The notes under the pieces were generated by a model. The model was not told the DNA's origin and searched no databases. It worked only from the letters and a program-made list of their open reading frames with translations. A stretch of 64,000 nt of DNA from Chrysemys picta bellii (Eukaryota; Chordata; Testudines; Emydidae): assembly GCF_011386835.1 (NCBI RefSeq), contig NC_088800.1:60355439-60419438 (forward strand), in the 5' to 3' direction. Of the stretch, positions 35,265 to 45,960 are shown piece by piece. The position numbers were made by a program, and so were the translations under genes. How positions within the stretch are numbered: position 1 is the stretch's first letter; each line of letters opens with the position of its first letter.

Positions 35265-35505
35265 AATAGTCTCTTACAATTGGTTTATGCACTGTGAGGT
35301 ATATGATCAAGGAAAGAATTCTAAACTCAGCTCTTCCACTGACTTGATTTATGCAAGTCACTTACTCTCTCTTTCTCCGTCTGTTAAACAGGGCTAATGT
35401 TTGCTTAATGTATAAATCTTAGACATGAATTATGAAGATTAATTTGTACATTTGTATTTGTACATTGCTTTGAACATGTAAAGTATAATATAAAGTGTTG
35501 ATGCA
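35265..35505 (+). mobile_element. MIR SINE, diverged
   Basis: AAACTCAGCTCTTCCACTGA, then GCAAGTCACTTACTCTCTCT, CGTCTGTTAAACAGGGCTAA and the 3' TTGTACATTGCTTTGAACAT follow the MIR core and tail order. The head is lost or unreadable. Confidence 0.65.
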
Positions 35506-35734
35506 CTAAAACACTATTTTTAAAAAAAGAAGTTAATTAAGGTTGTAAAATCAAGCACTCAAAAGGTATGAAATGCCAGAATTAAGTTTGCCTGTGTAAC
35601 TTTTTAATTCAGCTTTCTTGTGCATATGCATTATGATTATCTTTAAGTACATGATCTCATATTTATTAGTCATACTTAAATATGCCTTTTTTACTGCACA
35701 CTATTCAAATTCTGCTCTAAAGACAGGTTTATTG

Positions 35735-35880
35735 ATTTCCTTGTGAGCTTTTCTATAGCGCTCATGACTACAATATCTGAGTGTTTCACAAATATTAATG
35801 AATTTATTTTCACAATACCCATGTGAGACATGCCCCCAACTCGCAGGTGGTACAGGTAGCTACAGAAAGAGCTTGGGTAC
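35735..35880. repeat. Old SINE-like 3' remnant
   Basis: TCTATAGCGCTCATGACTAC, CACAAATATTAATGAATTTA and TTTTCACAATACCCATGTGA resemble a widespread amniote SINE or L2 3' segment. Divergence is high and the family is uncertain. Confidence 0.4.
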
Positions 35881-37419
35881 ATCCTGGAAGATGAAGGCTC
35901 TAAGAGACTGGACCTTCTGGGGAGAAAACCATGTGTGTCATCAGGGTTGGAATTTTTAGATGTGCCACACATATCTCTGCCACTTCAGCTAATGGAATAA
36001 CTAATAGCAGTAATGTAGGCTGTCATCTACTACATAGGCTAGTACTAGAGAAGGATGAAATGCACGCTTTGCCAGTTTCACAGGTATTTGTTGACAGTAG
36101 AAGAATGGTGACACAGGCCCGTTGGTGCCAGCTGGCAAAGAGTTCACTGTTCTGGAACAGCCACTCCTAACAGGTCTGGCAAACTCACTAAGTCTAGCAC
36201 CACTTTCATGGTATTTATCCATAAAGGATGTTATGTGAGGTCTATGTCATACCGATCCTCCACAGTTGTTGAGATATATGTAGGAAGAAATTTAAAGAGT
36301 TGTGTATATGTACTGAAACTATTTTTTGAGAAGTCCATGTCCAAGGCAGAGCTGACAAGCAGGTTTTGGGCAGACAAAGTATATTGATTCACCTATCTGT
36401 CAGCCATGTAGATTAAGCCATGTAAGCCAACACAATGGAAGCCCCATTTACATATGGAGTGAACAGGAAAAGAGCACACAGGTTTGTATTTTTTTAAAGT
36501 CCTGAGTGTTAGCATTGCCATGTGCTAAGACAATATAACTTTGGGAATATAAGGGGAAAGCAAAAGGACACCCTGTGCTGCTTCACTGGGGAAGCAAAAA
36601 AGTACTGCCCTTTCTCTGCATTCATGGAGGGGGATCCCAGCCATGTTGTGGAGGCACTGGGAGATTGCTTTAGATGAGATAAATTGATTTAGATGAGGAT
36701 TTTAGCCTGTTAAATTTAGTCTCTAGGAAACATGTTACACTTTTTGTTTGAAATGTAACCATTTCTGTTTCCATCATTATCCTTACTCACAATTTTTTAA
36801 ACCTTAGCCTTTGATGATAAACTTGATTGTTTTCACTAAAAATATATCTCAGTGCTGTGCTGTTATATTAGAGCTGATCTTCATTTGAACCAAACAAGCT
36901 GTCGTGTGAACTGTTCCTTTGGGAACACCCCTTAGCTAGTAATTTCTGTGACTGTCCAGGGCTGGACACTGAAGAGGAATATTTCAAGGAGGTTGAGGGA
37001 TTGGGGAGTACCTACTGTCAACCTTCAAGGCAAAGTAAGGGCAGGCAGAGCCCATCGGCAGCCCTGTCGGGTCCCTACTGGCAGGGCTGCTGAAGGGAGT
37101 GGGGACAAAAAAGCTGTGTAATGTTGGTTGCGTACAGGCTGGTACTGGCGGCCACTTCTTACCAGTACGCCATATTGGCCCATTTTCACCCCTGACAAGG
37201 TGACTCATAATCCTGAATACACCAGGAAAGTGTCACACTCAGGAATCATAAATTCAATTTCAGGCTCAGGAAGGGAGTGTGGTCTAGTGGGCACAGACTC
37301 CTCTGTCCATTCCCCACAACTGTAACCCCTTTAGTGTCATCGCCTCCAACCTGTCTCTTCCCCATCACTAGCATCTTGTCCTGCACTATTCTCCTCAATT
37401 AGCTAGCCCCAGAATCTAC
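35881..37419. other. No gene; unclassified GC-balanced stretch 36990-37195
   Basis: Mostly unassigned. Within 36990-37195 are CAGCCCTGTCGGGTCCCTAC followed by GGCAGGGCTGCTG (short inverted blocks) and GGTACTGGCGGCCACTTCTT ACCAGTACGCC, suggesting a dispersed hairpin element. Ends were not found. Confidence 0.35.
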
Positions 37420-37960
37420 TCCTCAGGTTTCTCTTCACAGTTGCAGTCTCCTTGCCCAATAAGCCTAGTTTCCTCCCTCTGGACTCCCCATCACAATATA
37501 GTCTCCCTTCACCCCCCAACTCCTGGTCCCAGTCCCCTTTGCCCAACAATTCCCCCCTCTCAACTCCTCATTCAATCTGTATCTCTCCCCCAGCTTGGCT
37601 CCAGTTGCCCCCATCCCCACTGACTCCCAGTCCCAATCTCCCTCCCTGGGCTCCTCATGCAATCTGTGTCCACTCTCTGGCTCCTTGTGCCAATCTCTTT
37701 CTAGCCAGTGGCAATTCTCTCCTGCACCAGGGCTTCTCATCACATCTGTTTCCCTTCTGTCCTCCTACCCCACTAATTCAGTCCCACTCTCCTTGCCCAG
37801 CCAGTCCTATTTCTCTCTCTACCCCTCAGCCCATTAACCCTCAGTCCCAGCCACACCCCCACCAGGTCCTTTTCCCAGTGTACTTGCCCACCCCCTCCAG
37901 TCAGTCTCTTGTTCCCTCTGTATTAGAATCAGGCAACTTCCTCCTCTTTGCTCCCCAGGC
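37420..37960 (+). repeat. C-rich degenerate minisatellite
   Basis: The C- and T-rich tract repeats the words CAGTCCCA, CTCCTCA, CAATCTG and TCTCCCTC at loose spacing of about 70-100 bases. It is nearly free of G-rich words on this strand, so it keeps a 175-codon open frame (37452-37979) whose product is just Pro, Ser and Leu low complexity. I do not regard it as a gene. Confidence 0.55.
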
Positions 37961-39884
37961 TCAGAAGGAGAGTCATTGAAAGGGCAGGAGAGCCAGTCTT
38001 CCTGCGCTTAGATCAGGTTCCTGGACCTGGAACAACCTGCAGCAGCCCAGAGTTGCAATTGCAGGGAAAGTCCTGTTCAACCCAGAGGCTACAGCATTCC
38101 CGGTGTGAACAGAATCTTTAGGGAATTTAGCTGCTTAAATCAAAGAAATGTGCACTAAGTATGTATAAGATTTTTAAGACTTTTAACTTGACCAAATTTG
38201 GGCAGATATGCCCAGGGACAGCTAAAAGTACATCCCTCAAAGGCCATGCCCCTCTCAAAATTCTATTCTTTGTTCCAAAACATTTGGAGGCTATAACTTT
38301 CCTAAGAAAAGTTTTCTAGAATTTAACATTGACAAAACAGCAGATTTTTACTAACCTCATTCTCAAAAGTGGCTGAATCATTTAGCTGAAATTTTCATAA
38401 ACAAACCAAAAAACCAAACCAAAAAAACCTAGCCTGAGGCAGTCACATGACACGGAAAATTTCAGACAACACAATTAAAAGTTGACAAAGTTTTATAAGC
38501 AACTGAAAACAGGGTTTTATAATGAAAATTTCAGACAGCCTTAATAACAAGGGGTGTCACCAGTTCTATCTAAAATATGATATAAATTAAATGGAAAGAG
38601 AAAAATGATAAAAGAATTTTGAACATTACAAGAACAGCCTTTGTAAATTACTGTGGTCTCTGATACAGATAAGCATGTTAGCATATCCGTAGGCAACTTT
38701 CCTCGATAGGGATGCTTTTTTGAATTGGGCTCATTGAGACTTTGCCAGATTCAATTATTGAATAGAAGGTTGTTTCCAGATATGGACTCTATTGGGAGAT
38801 TTTTGTGGGGGTGGGAGAGGGAGTGTCTGTATCCAGTTTATTTTTGACTAATCAAATGGAGGTGGAGATACATGTTATCAGGTTTGTACAACTAGTGTTG
38901 TTAACTTTTAAAGTGAACATGGAAAGTAGTAGGAGATGGAAGGTGGCACTTGTGATCCTGTTGGGATGAATATAGGAAATGGCTGGGTTAAACAAACTTG
39001 TAACTGGCTCACCACAGAGTCACCGGGCGGAGCGGGGAGAGGAGGTGACAAAAGTCTGTCAAAGATCATTTGTTTATAGGCTTATGTGGCTGGTGACTTT
39101 GTTGTATGCAATAGGATGTTATTCCTAATTAAATGTTTTTTACACTTAAAGATCTTTTCACAAGTGAGGTAGGTTGATTAACAGCTTAGAATACAAATTG
39201 ACTGAGGTGAATTTGCTATTCTAATCTGTGGTTGACATCCTTGGTGAAATCATTCCATATAGGTTTATCGCTTTTAGATTTCAAACAAACCTGCAGTCAT
39301 GACCTATGTTCTTGTGAAGGCCAGTAGTGTGTGATCCATATAGAGCTGTACCTACTTCATGTTCCTTGTCAGCCGAAATGTTTCAGGTTGACATGTGAAT
39401 CATCTAAATGCTTTTCTTGTCAGAAATCCATCCATGCTGCCAATGCCAATGCTTAAGGATAACTCCTTAAACTTAAAAATGTATTTTTTAAAAAGGACAG
39501 ATTTTTATGAATAAAGGATGATTTTTTCAGGATGAGTGAGTGCTTAGGTCAGAATGACAAGTTTTAATATGTTTAATAATATGTTTATAGCTATTTGACC
39601 ACAGTCAATTAAAAATGGTATGGACTTCTACCTCCCTTAAAACTTAGACTTGGTCATATATAAATATTTTTGCCATGAATCAATAATGGCTGTGCTATGT
39701 AAGGCTAGAAATCACAGTTTATCTTAGTGTGTTTACTGGATTCCCATTTATTGCAGCTGAAAGAAAACTAATTATTACTCAATCTGGGAAGGATGACAAC
39801 TGAATCCTTTTATCCCTATTTAATCAAGCAGAATCCAATCTGGAAATAAAAGGTGGCAAAACTGTAAATTATTGGTTTTGTGAA
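37961..39884. other. AT-rich DNA, possible unclassified repeat 38160-38550
   Basis: No gene is visible. Segment 38160-38550, with AAATTTGGGCAGATATGCCC and GGCTATAACTTTCCTAAGAA, looks like an old dispersed repeat but I cannot classify it. Confidence 0.35.
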
Positions 39885-40083
39885 GTGTTGTTGTAGCTGT
39901 GTTGCTCCCAGGATATTAGAGAGGCAAGGTGGGTGAGGTAGTATCTTTTATTGGACCATCTTCTGTTGGTGAGAGAGAGAGACAAGCTTTCTTACAGTGT
40001 ACACTCAAAAGCTTGTCTCTCTCACCAACAGAAGTTGGTCCAATTAAAGATATTACCTCGATTACCTTGTCTATCTAATTCTT
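39885..40083. mobile_element. Foldback PLE-like element (GGACCAACA family)
   Basis: The antisense arm 39926-39991 (AAGGTGGGTGAGGTAGTATC, TTTTATTGGACC...) and sense arm 40007-40068 (AAAAGCTTGTCTCTCTCACC, AACAGAAGTTGGTCC...) are reverse complements over about 62 bp with few differences. A 15-bp spacer separates them. The left flank adds the tail piece GTTGTTGTAGCTGTGTTGCT. Both arms stop at the AAGCTT, just inside the hammerhead-like core, which is missing here. Confidence 0.7.
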
Positions 40084-40400
40084 GATTAGCTATTGAGTCG
40101 TGAATACTTGTTCAACTTTAAGAACATGATCTGAGTAGTACTATTGATCTAATCTGAGGTTGTTCCTGGGCTTAATCCTCTTCACATTGCAAAACTCTTA
40201 TTGACTTTAATGGAGCAGGATCATGCCCCCTTGTGCACCAAGTTAATCATGTCCATAAATTTTTACAGGATCAGCATTTTGCATTTTAACTGCTGCAAAT
40301 ACAGTGTCACTGTCATCTGGCCTGGCTGTCAATTAAGCTATGTCCCTTCAAATACTTTTCCTAATTTAAATAAATCCATATTATGATACGTGTTAGACTT

Positions 40401-41061
40401 TGTGACAGACCCAGACCAGTGGGGTACAGGAGTCTGGTAGAGGGCAAATATACTGGTCACTGGATGAGTAGTTTTCTGTTCCCTGAGTGGCCAGAGCAGG
40501 GGCTGCACTAGAGTAATCAGGAACCTGCTAGAACCAGTTAAGGCAGGCAGGCTAATTAGGACACCTGGAGCCAATTAAGACAAAGCTGCTAGAATCAATT
40601 AAGGCAAGCTAATCAGGGCACCTGGGTTTTAAAAGGAGCTCACTTCAGTTTGTGGTGCGAGTGTGAGGAGCTGGGAGCAAAAGGTGCAAGGAGCTGAGAG
40701 GGTATGCTGCTGGAGGACTGAGGAGCACAAGTGTTATCAGACACCAGGAGGAAGGTCCTGTGGTGAGAATAAGGAAGGTGTTTGGAGTAGGCCATGGGGA
40801 AGTAGCCCAGGGAGTTGTAGCTGTCATGCAGCTGTTACAGGAGGCACTATAGAGAGCTGCAGTCCACAGGGCCCTGGGCTGGAACCCGGAGTAGAGGGTG
40901 GGCCCGGGTTCCCCCCAAACCTCCCAATTGACCTGGACTGTGGCTTCTTCCAGAGGGGAAAGTCTCTGGGCTGTTACCCAACCCACATGGTGAATCTCTG
41001 AGGCAAGAAAATCCGCCAATAAGCGCAGGACCCACCAAGATAGAGGAGGAACTTTGTCACA
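40401..41061 (+). mobile_element. 661-bp solo LTR with ACTT target duplication
   Basis: It starts TGTGACAGACCC and ends AACTTTGTCACA, giving TG...CA termini with an inverted TGTGAC/GTCACA. ACTT flanks it on both sides (40397-40400 and 41062-41065). A TATA-like TTTTAAAAGG lies near 40627, fitting plus-strand orientation. No internal retroviral sequence is present, so it is a solo LTR left by recombination. The class (ERV1-like or gypsy-like from the 4-bp duplication) is inference. Open frames on both strands are incidental. Confidence 0.85.
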
Positions 41062-41065
41062 ACTT

Positions 41066-42644
41066 GCTTTGTCTGGATGCTAGGAACAATTGATGTAAAT
41101 GTTGTTATGAAATTATCCTTTTGTTATGAATATTTTTGTATTGTTTCTTTGGTAATGAAGGCAGCCTTATATATTTGAGAGGTTTATTTCTCTTTACACT
41201 CTAGCCTAGTCATTCTGAGATAAACATAACCTTATGCTGACCCTGTCTAGTGGTTGCCTGTTGTAGATCAGACATTTAGTTAATTTATAGCTTTTAAAAT
41301 CTGCATGCATCATTGCTTTTGGACATTTATTTCAACAGTAGCTGTCGGCTTGGAGAAGGAATATGGCAAAATTGGAAAGAGTCTTACTCAGGAATTTATA
41401 ATAGAATTGGGAATCAAAATAGCAGAAGCTTGCTAAAAACTGCAAACGGGGGAAAAAGACAAACATTCTAAAATGTCTTGCTATCAATAAAGTGTAAAGT
41501 TTGAAGACTTATCACTAGAGTTATCCTATTCATAGTGTTTCCATTTCTTAAATATATGTGTAGCATAAAAAAAAGGCAGAAGTAAATGCATAAGGTTCTG
41601 TAGCATTTGCAAGCCATTAAAAGCAAATTCTGTATTTATGACAGGTTGGTAATACTGAACTGAATAACCAAGACTTGCTTGTTTTCTTAATGATTTAAGA
41701 ATTAAATAGAATATAGGCATATTCTTTAACCACTCGCGATACTAGATCCTCTAGGGACATTTTGTTTTATTTTAATTATGTCCAAAATATAAAATGAGAA
41801 ACTGAAGATTCCTTATTATATTTTTCCTTAACACTAGCAACATTGAGTCTGATATCTCTCATCCCCCCAAAACAGGGGAAGAGGTTTAACCTCTGCAGTC
41901 GATCCATGGCACCTAAAGATGGCCAGCAAATTCACTTTTCTTTGTGATGTGTGCCACGCCCTAAGCTATACCTCATCTGAGGTATAATCTTATACAGGCA
42001 CTGAATAAGACTAACCTGGTTTGTTGTACAAATCTGGGAGTTTTCAACATGCTAAAAGCACCACAGCAGATGCCTAAGTTTTTTGTTGGATTGGGTCCTA
42101 ATTCCCCAGCTGCCTTATATATACATTGAATAGGAGTCATAAGAAAGAACCTTGCAAGCCACATGAAGGGATCCCTCAAGCCGAGGAGAAACTGAGCAGC
42201 ACAATCCTCTGGAATCTGAAAAAAAAAAAAAAGGAGGGGGAACAGAGCCATTTTGAAGCAATTTCACGAATGCCCACACCAGACTACCAGTTTGTCATCA
42301 AAATCTCATGGACTAGGGACTCAAACCTGCCCTCCTCTTCAGTGTGACTATTACATACTTAAATTTAAACATGTACGTAAGTGCTTTGTTGGACCAGAGC
42401 AAGAGTACTCAACACCTTACAGGATCAAACTCTAAATTATCAAATGAATTCAAGACATCAGCATGGACAACTAGTTTGCATCTATTGGTAAGATCAGTAC
42501 TTCGTGCGTGTGATAGGCTTCCTCCTAAACCTTCAACACAAGACTTAAATAACTCTTGGTGCCAGACTCCGCATGAGACTTCCACCACTGTCAATCTGTC
42601 ATTCCTCCAGTTTGTGTGCATTTAATGTAGTTGTACCTATGTTG
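41066..42644. other. No gene; possible 5' extension of the tail element from about 42340
   Basis: The left two thirds are AT-rich and unassigned. The region 42340-42644 has phrases such as CTCTTGGTGCCAGACTCCGC that may belong to the same element as the tail at 42645. I cannot prove this. An A-run lies at 42219-42232. Confidence 0.35.
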
Positions 42645-42752
42645 GTCCTTTCCCAGACCTGAGGAAGAGCTCTGTGTGGCTTGAAAGCTTGTCTCTCTCA
42701 TCCAACAGAAATTGGTCCAATAAAAGATACTACCTCACCTACCTTGTCTCTT
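42645..42752 (+). mobile_element. PLE-like tail, sense (GGACCAACA family)
   Basis: GACCTGAGGAAGAGCTCTGT, then GGCTTGAAAGCTTGTCTCTC, CAACAGAAATTGGTCCAATA and CCTCACCTACCTTGTCTC form the sense version of the arms seen at 39885-40083. It is the best copy here for the hammerhead-like core. Confidence 0.65.
42659..42686 (+). ncRNA. Hammerhead ribozyme-like core, degenerate
   Basis: CTGAGGA (42659-42665) fits the CUGANGA box. It is followed by A, then GAGCT (42667-42671), a 6-base loop, and GGCTT (42678-42682), which pair as five base pairs with two wobbles. GAAA (42683-42686) follows directly. Helix I and III partners are weak. The element family is inferred to be PLE-like, where such motifs are known. 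Activity of this copy is unlikely to be strong. Confidence 0.45.
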
Positions 42753-43462
42753 CCCCTAGTTTGACTTTTCACAGGCCATCTGTAGTCTAGAGAGTAGAGC
42801 CAGACAAGTAAAGAATGATCAACAAAAACTCAACAGACTCCAACAAGCAGGAAGGAAAACTTTTTTAAAGTAACAGTTAATGCATTCATGTTTGAACATT
42901 TGCCTTATAAACTCTCCAAAAGAAGTTTTTCTGTAGAAAGATATACATTTGGTTAGGAATATATGGTAAACAGTGATTATATACAGAATCATTCAGTGGC
43001 TGAACTATTATGGGAGGTAAGAGTGGCTTGGGGTGGATATCATTAAGGAGCAGTTTAAAAGCGTCTATTCCCTGTGTACTTTATAATTTTAAACATGTAA
43101 CAAGCCAATCTGTCGTCTTTCTCAAAGTCCACAGTTCAACACACACACACATACAGTCTCGATGGATATTTAAAATTATTAACATAGCTACGCCTCCTGT
43201 TATAAATCATAAAAAGTTAACAGCTTTATAAAAGTAAAATTTGAGGATTACCTGGGCTTTATGAGATGCATCCTATGAGTTTTTTTTTCCTTACAGGTAA
43301 AACAAATGTCCATGAATATTAAGCAATTTCTGTGATACAGTACCACCTATCTGGTTACAGAACACATAATAAGGAGACTATTCGCCCCTCACTACATTTT
43401 TGTTTAATTCCCTTTGGTGTTGGTGTGATTTATGGTCGTAAATTAATGTGAGGCTATGGGTA
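42753..43462. other. AT-rich DNA, nothing recognised
   Basis: No gene or classified repeat was found apart from a short (AC)n run near 43140. Confidence 0.4.
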
Positions 43463-43587
43463 AAATTAGCTTGGGGTCCAGACTTTAAAAGATATTTAGG
43501 TGTTGCTCCACTGAACATTGCAATGCCTAACTGTCTTAGGAACCCAAGTTTCATTTTCAAGTGTGAATTAGGCACTTAGGAGTCTAA

Positions 43588-43887
43588 GGCTATGTTTACA
43601 CTACAGAGCCACTTTGAACATAGCTTCCTAGCATAGACGAGCGTACACCAACAGAGGGAATTTTTCTGTCACTGCAAGAAAACCCCTCCCCAAACAACAT
43701 TAGCTATGCTGACCGAAGCACTATTCTATTGGCATAGTTGCATCTTCACTGGGAGTTTTGTCGGTATCGCTATGTTTCTAGGAGATGGGTGAGGTGGGTT
43801 TTTTTTTTTTTTTTTTTTTTTTTTTTCCCCCTCACACCCTCAACCAACATAGCTCTGTTGGTCTAAGTTTTAAATGCAGACCAGACC
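43588..43887. mobile_element. MITE with GGCTATGTTTACAC end, nested
   Basis: It begins GGCTATGTTTACACTAC after TAA and ends near GCAGACCAGACC. The left end matches other TCTACAC-type MITEs in the window. The right end is diverged. A 28-T tract (43799-43826) sits inside it. Confidence 0.6.
43799..43826 (+). repeat. poly-T tract (28 T)
   Basis: An uninterrupted run of T inside a MITE. It is probably replication slippage rather than a retroposon tail. Confidence 0.9.
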
Positions 43888-43960
43888 ATTGAAAGTCATT
43901 TGGAGTTAGAAATCTAAGAGCTTTGAGTCACTTTTTGAAAATGGGACTTAGGATCCTGAG

Positions 43961-44216
43961 ACCTGACCTACACCTAAAATTTAGGTTGACTCAATTATGT
44001 TGCTCAAGACTGTGAAAAATTCACATCCCAGAGAGACAGACGGTTTTGCTGACCAAAGTCCTGGTGTAGACACTGCTAAGTCAACAGAAGAATTCTTCCA
44101 CTGGCCTCACAAGGGGCAGAAAAAACCCTTCTGTTGCTGCAGTAAATATCTACACTACAAAATTATGGCAGCATAGCTCCGCACTGCAGCTGTCACACTT
44201 GTAGTGTAGAGGTGCC
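43961..44216. mobile_element. Second nested MITE with CTGAG flanks
   Basis: It starts ACCTGACCTACACC and ends CTTGTAGTGTAGAGGTGCC, so the CTACAC/GTGTAG motif is inverted at the ends. CTGAG is repeated at 43956-43960 and 44217-44221. An internal TGGTGTAGACACTGC motif is also present. The superfamily is not certain. Confidence 0.55.
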
Positions 44217-44255
44217 CTGAGTCACTTGTGTACTTTTGAAAATGTTTCTGTAGAT

Positions 44256-45414
44256 CACAACAGGAGTGATAATTTGCTGAGTGAGTTTTAATTTTAAAAA
44301 TTACTGAATTTATAGTTTAAGAACTAGATATTTTGGAAGATCTGAATGTTTATATACTAACTGCCACAGGCAAAGATAGGTCTTAGTATTGACAGGTCTG
44401 ATACCTGTTACTTAAAGTGGTTGTTGGTAACTGATAACTTAGAAAATATTCTGAAAATGCTATAACTGCCAGTATGGATGGGACAATACCGATTTCAACA
44501 CCAATACAGAAAATTCTCTTGAGATACATGTCGGATGACAAGACTACAGCTTTTTCTGTAATTCAGCAGAAAACTGCCACCGTAGGCTGTGCTAGCACCT
44601 CGGCTCACTTTTTTTTTTAGCATTGGTGTAAGGGAGTGTCCATTGCTGACAGTTGTTGAGAGCAAGCTAACTTCCTAATACAGACAGAGCTGGTGAGTGG
44701 GGTTGCATTAGTCTGGCTAACTTCTGTTGTACTTTTCTAGTTATAGTGTGGCTTCTTTCCTACAAAAATTGCAGTTGTACAATTTAAGTGACATTTCTCT
44801 GGGCCATTAATTTGCTTGCAGAGTTTCTGCTCTTTGAAATTACATAATCAGTTGAGCTGTCCATAAATCATAAGATGAACCACCACTGAGACTGACAATA
44901 GTGCTATGTATCTTAGTCAAGTGTGTTAGAGCAGTATGAAGTAGGTATAGTAAAATAATCTGAGAAGATAAAACACAGAGGGCCCTAACCTTATTGAAAC
45001 ATGTCCTGAAATAATAGTTGTTTGCTATTGGCTTAAGTGGAGAAAGTTCCAAAGTACTTAATTCAACACTTATGGGAATTAAGTGTGAAAGATATATACT
45101 GATCGTTTCATCAGCTAATAAAAGTGTTAATTTACATGCAAAATTGAATTGCTTTCAGTACCATAAACTGCTTTCAATAGTGTAAGCAAATTTCTTTATA
45201 GAAAACAGAACGACGGATCAAAAAAAGTGATATATTTTACTAGTGCATGTAGTGCTACAATAGTGCCAAGGAACTGGAAAACTGGATTGGAACTCCTAAA
45301 AGTTAAAAGAAAACATGTGGGATGGGGAGAAGACATTTTATGAATGGGAGAAGAAACTTTTTCTAAATCTCAAACTGGAAACAATGGAAATAAGTAAATT
45401 TCTGTTTAAATTAC
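44256..45414. other. AT-rich DNA, nothing recognised
   Basis: No gene or classified repeat was found. Confidence 0.4.
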
Positions 45415-45960
45415 ATCTACACATGGAGATATTCTGGAAGAGTTGTTCCTGATTAACTCCATTGGTGAATGTTCTTATTCCAGAATCAGTGTTTTATTCC
45501 AAATTATCTTAATCATCTTCTGGGATAAACTAAGGCTACGTCCTCACTACGGGGGGAGGTCGATTTAAGATACGCAAATTCAGCTACGCGAATAGCGTAG
45601 CTGAATTACCCTGCTGTGAGGACGGCGGCAAATCGACCTCCGCGGCTCCCCCATCGACGGCGCTTACTCCTACCTCCCCTGGTGGAGTACAAGCGTCGAT
45701 TCGGGGATCGAATGTCGCGTCCCGACGAGATGCGATAATTCGATCTCCGAGAGATCGATTTCTACCCGCCGATTCAGGCAGGTAGTGTAGACGTAGCCTA
45801 ATTGAGCATTCTTATTCTAGAATTAAGCTAATTCAGAATAAGGCATTCACATTCTGGAATAAGCATGTCCACACATGGAGTTAATCAGTAATAGTTAATC
45901 TGCTTGAAATTCTCACCATTCCTTATTCTGGATTAATTTGCATTTAAATATCTCATAAAG
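45415..45960. mobile_element. Older palindromic MITE (TATTCTGGAAT motifs) interrupted by a Harbinger MITE
   Basis: Left pieces (ACACATGGAGATATTCTGGA, CTTATTCCAGAATCAG) and right pieces (CTTATTCTAGAATTAAG, CACATTCTGGAATAAGC, CCACACATGGAGTTAATCAG) are inverted and related. They surround the clear insertion at 45534-45798. No duplication for the outer element is visible. Confidence 0.55.
45534..45798. mobile_element. 265-bp Harbinger-type MITE with TAA duplication
   Basis: Ends are GGCTACGTCCTCACTAC and GTAGTGTAGACGTAGCC, inverted repeats with one or two differences, flanked by TAA (45531-45533 and 45799-45801). It contains the hairpin TTCAGCTACGCGAATAGCGT AGCTGAA and CGATTCGGGGATCGAA-like palindromes shared with 24045-24329. 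It is CpG-rich and non-coding. Confidence 0.85.

Larger units (their letters stand above)
43463..44255. mobile_element. TTAGGCACTTAGG-type MITE split by two younger MITEs
   Basis: The outer element is recognisable by TTTAAAAGATATTTAGGTGT, GAATTAGGCACTTAGGAG, CTTTTTGAAAATGGGACTTA and GTACTTTTGAAAATG. These parts lie on either side of two inserts at 43588-43887 and 43961-44216. With the inserts removed, the outer pieces are consistent with the palindromic family also seen at 10585 and 17175. Confidence 0.6.

Noticed and set aside
37452..37979. 175-codon plus-strand frame
   Set aside because: The C/T-rich repeat tract lacks stop codons by composition, and the product is Pro/Ser/Leu low complexity.
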